A model generated the notes under the pieces. It saw only the letters and a list, made by a program, of their open reading frames with translations. It was not told where the DNA came from and ran no database searches. This document shows, one piece after another, positions 43,918-49,801 of a DNA stretch of 49,801 bases. Positions within the stretch are counted from its first letter, which is position 1. The number at the start of each line of letters is the position of its first letter. Made by a program: the position numbers and the translations under genes. Origin of the DNA: CAYMAZ01 sp964428185 (GTDB lineage Bacteria > Bacteroidota > Bacteroidia > Bacteroidales > DTU049); assembly GCA_964428185.1 (NCBI GenBank), contig CAYRXH010000010.1, positions 1-49,801 of the forward strand, written 5' to 3'.

Positions 43918-46900
43918 ATGCAAAATAAAGGTGCAATCAAATTTCTGGCTGTTGTTTTCGTTTTAGTCAGTATTTATCAGCTCTCATTCACTTTCTGCTC
44001 ACGCAGAGTAGAAAAATCTGCAAAAGAATATGCCAATCATCCTTCAATCTTAGAAGAAGCCAAGAGACTCAGTAACGGAGATCCCACTCTTGAGCTCTTT
44101 TACATAGATTCATTAAAAGCAGATCGCGAGAGAAGATATCTTGACTCTATGATGTCTGAAAACATCATGAATCTGCTCATCAAGAAATATACTTACAAAG
44201 ACTGCAAGGAACGTGAACTGAACTTGGGACTTGACCTGAAGGGGGGGATGAACATCACTTTAGAGATTGCTATGGGAGATCTTCTGAAAGCGCTTTCCGA
44301 TTACAATGATGATCCTGTGTTTAACAAAGCCATCGAATTGGCTACTGAAAAACAAAAAACAAGACAGACTGACTTTATTGATCTCTTTTACGAATCTCTT
44401 CTCGAACTTGCACCAGAGGCAAAACTGGCCTCATATTTCCTTACCGATGATCTGCGTGGTAAGATTAATTACAACACTCCAGATCAGGAAGTGATTGATA
44501 TCCTAAGGACTGAATCAGAAGAAGCTTTTGACCGTACTTTTGAAGTTCTCCGCAATCGTATTGATAAATTTGGTGTATCTCAGCCAAATATTCAGAAACT
44601 GGCTACAAACGGACGTATTCTTATTGAACTTCCAGGGATCAAAGATCCTGTGCGTGTGAGAAAACTCCTGCAAAGCACTGCCCAGCTTGAATTCTGGGAA
44701 ACATGGGAGTTTGCTGAAGTCTATCAGTATATGGAAGCTGCCAATAAGAAACTTCCCTCACTGATTGGTTTTGAAGTAGAAGCAGATTCTGCTGTCAATT
44801 CCGAACAGAAGGATCCTTCAGTCATTAAACCAGAAGATGAAACTCCGGAAAAGGAAGTTGTAGATACTGCCTCTTCCAATCTTGAAGAACTTCTCACAGA
44901 AACAACCGGTCAGACTACAGATTCTACTGGGGCTGAATCATTTGAAGAATATTCCAGAAAAAATCCACTTTTTGCATATTTATCGCCTGCTTTCGTTCAG
45001 GATGAACAGGGACAGTACTTTCCACAACAGGGTCCTGTTGTTGGGTATTCAAAAGGAAGAGATACAGCTTTGGTTAATCATTATCTCAGGCTTACAAGAA
45101 GTATTTTTCCCCTTGACCTTAAGTTTTTGTGGTCGTTCAAAGCAGTAGATGAAAAGGAAGGAGGAAACACCTATCAGTTGATTGCAATTAAATTACCAGC
45201 AAAATCAAACCGTGCTCCGCTTGGTGGTGATGTTGTTACAGACGCCTATCCTGATTTTGACCAGTTCGGCAGAGCTGAAGTCACAATGGTTATGAACGGT
45301 GAAGGAGCCAAAATATGGAAACGACTCACTGCTGAAAATATCGAAAGATCGATAGCAATTGTGCTTGACAATCAGGTCTATTCCTGGCCTACTGTGAATC
45401 AGGAAATTCCGACCGGTCGTTCAACAATTTCGGGCAATTTTACTTTTGAAGAAGCACAGGATTTTTCCACAAAACTGAAATCCGGTAAACTGGCAGCTCC
45501 TGCCCGTATTGTTGAAGAAGCAATTGTGGGTCCTTCACTTGGTCTTGAAGCCATAAACAGCGGACTGTTGTCATTTATTCTTGCATTTATACTTGTCCTG
45601 ATCTATATGTTGTTTTTCTACAATAAAGCTGGGTTTGCAGCGAATCTTGCGCTTATCATCAATGTCTTTTTTCTCTTCGGTGTTCTTGCATCACTTCAGG
45701 CTGTATTAACTCTGCCCGGTATTGCAGGGATCATTCTTACTCTTGGGATGTCAGTTGATGCGAATGTCATAATTTTTGAACGTATTAAAGAAGAATTACA
45801 GGCAGGGAAAGGTGTCAGACTCGCCATCGATGACGGATACAAAAATGCATATTCAGCAATTATTGACGGAAACGTCACGACCATTCTTGTAGGTATTGTG
45901 CTTTATGTATTTGGAAGTGGTCCTGTACAGGGATTTGCCACAACCCTTATAATTGGTATTTTGACTTCACTTTTCTGTTCAATATTTATCACCAGATTGA
46001 TGTTTATCTGGCTAATAGACAAGAATCACAAAATATCATTCGATATTAAACTTACCAGAAACTTTCTTGCTCACACCAAATACAACTTCCTCTCTAAGAG
46101 AAAAATTGCCTATATCATTTCAGGTGCAATTATTGTCATAGGTGCTTTCTTCCTGTTTACAAAAGGCTTGAATCAGGGCGTGGATTTTGCAGGAGGACGT
46201 TCCTATGTGGTAAGATTTGATCAGCATGTTGTAACTTCTGACGTTTCAAAAGCAATCTCCAATGTTATTGGAATGTCGCCTGAAGTGAAAACCTTCGGTC
46301 CCAACAACCAGGTGAAAATCACTACAAAATATCTTATTGAAGACAATGACGAAAAAACTGACTCAATCGTTGAAGATAAAATTTATAAAGGTGTTCAGGG
46401 TTTCTATAAGAATCCGCTTACATTTGAAGAATTCACTTCTGATGATGAAGCAAAGGTTCTTGGTCGTCTCAGTTCACAAAAGGTTGGACCTACCATTGCT
46501 CGCGACATCAAACGTGATTCTATTCTCGCTGTAATTATTTCTCTTGTTATAATGTTTGTTTATATTGCAATTCGTTTTAAAAAATGGCAGTATGGTATTG
46601 GAGCATTATTTGCACTTTTCCATGATGCACTGATTGCAATAAGTATGTTTTCGATCTTCTATGGCATCCTCCCTTTCAATCTGGAGATTGATCAGGCATT
46701 TATTGCTGCCATACTCACAATTATCGGCTATTCTGTCAATGATACTGTGATTGTTTTTGACCGAATCCGGGAAAATCAAAAACTTTTCCCCAAAAGAGAC
46801 AAGCTCCGCAATATGAATGATGCCATCAACAGCACACTGTCACGTACAGTAAATACTGCAGGCACAACTTTGGTTGTATTGCTCTCAATTTTTATTTTTG

Positions 46901-47031
46901 GAGGTGAAGTCATTCGAGGTTTCTCGTTTGCACTGCTCATAGGTGTTATTGTAGGAACATACAGTTCTGTTTTCGTTGCATCTTCTGTAGCCTATGACCT
47001 TCAGAGAAATAGCAAGGAAGAAGAAAAGTAA
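43918..47031 (+). CDS. secDF: protein translocase subunit SecDF (fused)
   Basis: SecDF uses the proton gradient to help the Sec channel complete protein export. The protein has 1037 residues with SecD and SecF in one chain, as is usual in Bacteroidota. The SecD half has an N-terminal helix, GLDLKGGMNITLEI, a large periplasmic domain with an acidic linker (about residues 290-345), and the membrane block ending GMSVDANVIIFERIKEEL. The SecF half begins near residue 700, with GLNQGVDFAGG and GYSVNDTVIVFDRIREN, the second copy of the conserved aspartate motif. I chose ATG 43918, after the promoter. A strong terminator follows. Confidence 0.97.
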   Translation: MQNKGAIKFLAVVFVLVSIYQLSFTFCSRRVEKSAKEYANHPSILEEAKRLSNGDPTLELFYIDSLKADRERRYLDSMMSENIMNLLIKKYTYKDCKERELNLGLDLKGGMNITLEIAMGDLLKALSDYNDDPVFNKAIELATEKQKTRQTDFIDLFYESLLELAPEAKLASYFLTDDLRGKINYNTPDQEVIDILRTESEEAFDRTFEVLRNRIDKFGVSQPNIQKLATNGRILIELPGIKDPVRVRKLLQSTAQLEFWETWEFAEVYQYMEAANKKLPSLIGFEVEADSAVNSEQKDPSVIKPEDETPEKEVVDTASSNLEELLTETTGQTTDSTGAESFEEYSRKNPLFAYLSPAFVQDEQGQYFPQQGPVVGYSKGRDTALVNHYLRLTRSIFPLDLKFLWSFKAVDEKEGGNTYQLIAIKLPAKSNRAPLGGDVVTDAYPDFDQFGRAEVTMVMNGEGAKIWKRLTAENIERSIAIVLDNQVYSWPTVNQEIPTGRSTISGNFTFEEAQDFSTKLKSGKLAAPARIVEEAIVGPSLGLEAINSGLLSFILAFILVLIYMLFFYNKAGFAANLALIINVFFLFGVLASLQAVLTLPGIAGIILTLGMSVDANVIIFERIKEELQAGKGVRLAIDDGYKNAYSAIIDGNVTTILVGIVLYVFGSGPVQGFATTLIIGILTSLFCSIFITRLMFIWLIDKNHKISFDIKLTRNFLAHTKYNFLSKRKIAYIISGAIIVIGAFFLFTKGLNQGVDFAGGRSYVVRFDQHVVTSDVSKAISNVIGMSPEVKTFGPNNQVKITTKYLIEDNDEKTDSIVEDKIYKGVQGFYKNPLTFEEFTSDDEAKVLGRLSSQKVGPTIARDIKRDSILAVIISLVIMFVYIAIRFKKWQYGIGALFALFHDALIAISMFSIFYGILPFNLEIDQAFIAAILTIIGYSVNDTVIVFDRIRENQKLFPKRDKLRNMNDAINSTLSRTVNTAGTTLVVLLSIFIFGGEVIRGFSFALLIGVIVGTYSSVFVASSVAYDLQRNSKEEEK

Positions 47032-47057
47032 TAACGGATTGCAAACTACATCTTTCT

Positions 47058-47094
47058 GAGGCTGAGTCTATATTTCACTCAGCCTCTTTTTTTC
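47058..47094 (+). terminator. intrinsic terminator of secDF
   Basis: GAGGCTGAGT (47058-47067) pairs perfectly with ACTCAGCCTC (47077-47086) around a 9-base loop, followed by a run of eight T. It lies 26 bases past the secDF stop. Confidence 0.92.
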
Positions 47095-47154
47095 TGTAAC
47101 TTTTCAGGTTCAGCTTCAACATACTAACATAATAACAAATAAAAAAGCACAATT

Positions 47155-47418
47155 ATGAAAGATCTGATAACAATATTAACTATTTCTGCAACTTTGGCAA
47201 TTTCAATTGAAAATCCAACAATCGCACCAATTGAACAATTATTTAAAAATGAAATCAGCTACCCTGACGATGCAAAACTGAACCGTGAAGAAGGTGTGGT
47301 TCTTGTTTCATTCAGTGTTAATGAAGAAGGCCATATTATTGTCAAAGAATCAAATGCAAATAACGAAAATCGGAAAAACTGCGTTCTGGGCAAACTTGCT
47401 AAACAGATCCTGCCCTGA
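47155..47418 (+). CDS. small secreted protein resembling a TonB C-terminal domain
   Basis: This encodes 87 residues. A short hydrophobic N-terminus (LITILTISATLAIS) looks like a signal peptide. The rest follows the TonB-C-like pattern of small Bacteroidota proteins: ISYPDDAKLNREEGVVLVSF, then VNEEGHIIVKESNANN and a C-terminal helix ending LAKQIL. There is no proline-rich linker and no full membrane anchor as in energy-transducing TonB, so it is unlikely to power a receptor. The function is unknown. It has its own terminator and lies between secDF and recG. Confidence 0.7.
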   Translation: MKDLITILTISATLAISIENPTIAPIEQLFKNEISYPDDAKLNREEGVVLVSFSVNEEGHIIVKESNANNENRKNCVLGKLAKQILP

Positions 47419-47487
47419 TATACGGAAGGTGAAGAATTTAATATGAAATTATTTTCAACCTTCTTTAAAAAACTATTTATCCTTTGA

Positions 47488-47513
47488 AAAACAGCAACCA
47501 TGTTTGCTGTTTT
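47488..47513. terminator. shared terminator between the TonB-C-like gene and recG
   Basis: ACAGCAA (47491-47497) pairs with TTGCTGT (47504-47510), flanked by A-runs on the left and T-runs on the right, so it can stop transcription from both sides. The recG stop is at 47515. Confidence 0.75.
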
Positions 47514-47514
47514 T

Positions 47515-49626
47515 TTATCCTACTCGAGCCCAGAATACCTGTTCCTTTTTCCATTGAAGCAAAGCATTTTTTAGTTTTTCATTTTTTGCGGATAACAACT
47601 CAGGATCTTCATGTAGAATTTGTCTGACCAGATTATTTGAGAATACAATAACTCTGGCATCAAAAGCCAGATTAAGCAATTTAAAGGGCAGCTGTCCGCT
47701 TTGCTGTGTTCCCTCAGGATCACCTGGACCGCGTAGTTCAAGATCAACTTCGGAAATTTTAAATCCATCAAGTGTTGAAAGCAAAGTTCCGATTCTTCTC
47801 TGTGCTGTATCTCCAATTTCATTCTTGGTCATCAAGATGCAATATGATTGGTGAACCCCTCTACCTATCCGACCACGCAGTTGATGTAACTGAGATAAAC
47901 CAAAATGTTCTGCATTTTCAATAACCATCACTGTTGCATTGGGAACATCAACGCCAACTTCAATGACTGTTGTAGAAACAAGAATCTGGGTAATTCCCTT
48001 TTTAAATCTGTCCATTTCAAATTCCTTATCCTGTGCATTCATTCCTCCATGTATAATTCCAGTGGTGTATGCGGGTCTCGGAAACTGTTCTGAAATTTCA
48101 TCATATTGCTCCATCAATGCCTTCAGATCCAGTTTATCTGATTCATTTATCAATGGATAGACAAAATACACTTGTCGTCCCATTGATATCTGTTCTCTGA
48201 CTAACTTGTACATTCTCAGCCGCTGAGCATCGGTAAAATGCAATGTACGTATTTTTTTGTCCCCCGTGGGAAATTCATCAATTATTGAAACATCGAGATC
48301 TCCGTGGGTTGTCAAGGCAAGCGTTCTAGGAATGGGAGTAGCTGTCATCACAAGGATGTGGGGAGGTCTCTCAGCTTTTTTCCAAAGCTTTGCCCGTTGT
48401 GCAACCCCAAAACGGTGTTGTTCATCAATAATCACCAGTCCCAATTTTTTAAATTCAACAGTATCCTCTATCAGTGCATGTGTTCCCACGAGCAATCCCA
48501 GTTCACCAGCGGAAAGGGATTCCTGTATTTGTTTTCTTTTTGCAGACTTTGTTGAACCGGTTAATAATTCAAGCTTCACATCCATTCCCTGCAATAGGGT
48601 TGAAATAGTTCGATAATGTTGTTGCGCAAGGATTTCGGTTGGAGCCATCAAGCATGCCTGATATCCGTTTCCACCGGCTAACAACATACTCATCAAAGCA
48701 ACAACAGTTTTTCCACTCCCCACATCACCCTGCAACAAACGATTCATTTGTTTGCCGCTTCTGCAATCATTCCATATTTCTCTGATTACTTTTTTTTGTG
48801 CTTCAGTAAGTCGAAACGGTAACTTTCCTTCATAAAAATCATGAAATAAATGACCAACTTTTTCAAACCTGATTCCTTTTACATCAGCTTCTCTGGCCAA
48901 TTTGCTTTTCAACATATTGAGCTGAAAAAAGAAAATTTCGTCAAACTTCAGCCTTCGCTCAGCTTCTTTTAACATATTAAAATCTGCAGGAAAATGAATT
49001 CCTGCTATTGCCTTTTTCAGCGAACATACTTTTGCTTCATTCATTATCCATTCGGGCAGTGTTTCAAAAATTTTCTCAGAATATAATGATAGCAATGTCT
49101 TGGTCAGTTTGCTGATCCCCTTGCTGTCGAGACCTCTTGTTCTGAGCTTTTCTCCGGAATAGTAAACAGGTTGAAGCCCTTCACTGAAAGGTTGCTTTAA
49201 AAACTCTTCATAGGTATCGATTTCAGGATGTGTAATACTTATCGCTGAACCATACCTAGCAGCCCTTCCAAAAACCACATAGGTTTCGTTAAGCAACAGT
49301 TTGCTTTTAATCCACTTGATTCCCTGAAACCAAATCAGCTCAATCTGTGACTTTCCATCACTGAATTCGGCAACGAAGCGTTTCTTTCCTTTGCCTCCGG
49401 GTTGTATTTCCTTGAACGACACAATTTTCCCAATACATTGCACATAGTTTCCGTCAGTTTCAATGCTATTCAATGGTGTCATCCGGCTTCTGTCAATATA
49501 TCTAAAAGGAAAATAGGAGAGAAGGTCATACATAGTATAAACCCCCAACTCAGCATTCAGAATTTCTGCACGTGCCGGGCCAACCCCTTTCAAGTATTCA
49601 ATTTTTGTCTCCTTCAGAAAATTCAT
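47515..49626 (-). CDS. recG: ATP-dependent DNA helicase RecG
   Basis: RecG remodels stalled replication forks and branched DNA. The protein has 703 residues. The N-terminal wedge domain begins IEYLKGVGPARAEILNAELG, followed by the OB fold (YVQCIGKIVSFKEI). The helicase core has the Walker A LLQGDVGSGKTVVAL, the Walker B-type VIIDEQHRFGV, TATPIPRTLALT and QLRGRIGRG. The C-terminal end is LRGPGDPEGTQQSG followed by a short helix. I chose ATG 49626; a TTG at 49647 would add seven residues but lies inside a -7-type box (TATTTTTG, 49645-49652). Confidence 0.96.
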   Translation of the reverse strand: MNFLKETKIEYLKGVGPARAEILNAELGVYTMYDLLSYFPFRYIDRSRMTPLNSIETDGNYVQCIGKIVSFKEIQPGGKGKKRFVAEFSDGKSQIELIWFQGIKWIKSKLLLNETYVVFGRAARYGSAISITHPEIDTYEEFLKQPFSEGLQPVYYSGEKLRTRGLDSKGISKLTKTLLSLYSEKIFETLPEWIMNEAKVCSLKKAIAGIHFPADFNMLKEAERRLKFDEIFFFQLNMLKSKLAREADVKGIRFEKVGHLFHDFYEGKLPFRLTEAQKKVIREIWNDCRSGKQMNRLLQGDVGSGKTVVALMSMLLAGGNGYQACLMAPTEILAQQHYRTISTLLQGMDVKLELLTGSTKSAKRKQIQESLSAGELGLLVGTHALIEDTVEFKKLGLVIIDEQHRFGVAQRAKLWKKAERPPHILVMTATPIPRTLALTTHGDLDVSIIDEFPTGDKKIRTLHFTDAQRLRMYKLVREQISMGRQVYFVYPLINESDKLDLKALMEQYDEISEQFPRPAYTTGIIHGGMNAQDKEFEMDRFKKGITQILVSTTVIEVGVDVPNATVMVIENAEHFGLSQLHQLRGRIGRGVHQSYCILMTKNEIGDTAQRRIGTLLSTLDGFKISEVDLELRGPGDPEGTQQSGQLPFKLLNLAFDARVIVFSNNLVRQILHEDPELLSAKNEKLKNALLQWKKEQVFWARVG

Positions 49627-49652
49627 TATCGGATTTTCTTCAGGCAAAAATA

Positions 49653-49801
49653 ATCAAAAAAAAACGGAACGGCCGCAAACAGAACCACAATGTCCAACCT
49701 TAAACTTTTGTGTCAAGGTGTAAGTTTTTCGGCATTTGGTTTTGTTTGTGTGTTGTGTGGTCGTACTTTTATTAATTTGTCAAACAATTCCGTTTTTATT
49801 A
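49653..49801. other. region upstream of recG, to the window end
   Basis: About 150 bases, GT-rich towards the end. AAAACGGAA near the start is repeated inverted as TTCCGTTTT at the edge. No gene, tRNA or known motif is seen; it may hold the start region of a gene beyond the window. Confidence 0.4.

Overview
The window is AT-rich chromosomal DNA of a Bacteroidota bacterium, most likely an uncultured or draft genome. The evidence is: three proteins with C-terminal type IX secretion (T9SS) sorting domains, DUF4831 and DUF3108 proteins, a fused SecDF, a LeuS whose catalytic core is interrupted by a large insertion, few Shine-Dalgarno sequences, and repeated upstream boxes of the Bacteroidota -7 type (TAnnTTTG). 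The best promoter, TTTG-N19-TAATTTTG, precedes rpmH. The run of Ns at 23874-23973 shows that this is a scaffold. No tRNA, rRNA, CRISPR array, intact insertion sequence or phage module was found.

Layout. 1-6124: the 3' end of a YfhO-type membrane protein, then on the minus strand a methyltransferase, a DUF3108 protein and leuS. 6125-7674: about 1.5 kb without an intact gene, holding a decayed palindromic element and a decayed cutC (two in-frame stops and a frameshift). 7691-12581: a threonine-aldolase-like PLP enzyme converging on sufBCD. 12775-18423: ribonuclease Z, a small T9SS cargo protein, an Rrf2 regulator without the usual Fe-S cysteines, rpmH (52 codons), and both fumarase classes side by side. 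18579-23801: a DUF4831 lipoprotein, then the overlapping operon sixA-ppk1-ppx ending in a frameshifted small secreted protein. 23802-24180: a false assembly gap flanked by a 55-bp duplication. 24181-29868: TolC, an HlyD-type adaptor, TsaB, a methyltransferase, an ABC ATPase and a PduO-type adenosyltransferase on one strand. 29945-36466: a giant T9SS protein with ten Ig-like repeats and a seven-bladed RCC1 propeller, whose 5' part is broken by stops. 36579-39337: DUF58, thioredoxin and a CARDB/T9SS protein. 39448-49626: dnaE, a divergent uncharacterised membrane-anchored protein rich in IP repeats, secDF, a small TonB-C-like protein and recG.

Most of the content is housekeeping: translation, Fe-S assembly, the TCA cycle, polyphosphate metabolism, replication and protein export. 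The accessory interest lies in the cluster of decaying genes (cutC, the giant adhesin-like gene, the gene after ppx), in the uncharacterised IP-repeat protein at 43024-43773, and in an exporter operon that has its ATPase, adaptor and outer-membrane channel but no permease. I did not find a clear new multi-gene system; the IP-repeat protein is the best candidate for undescribed biology.
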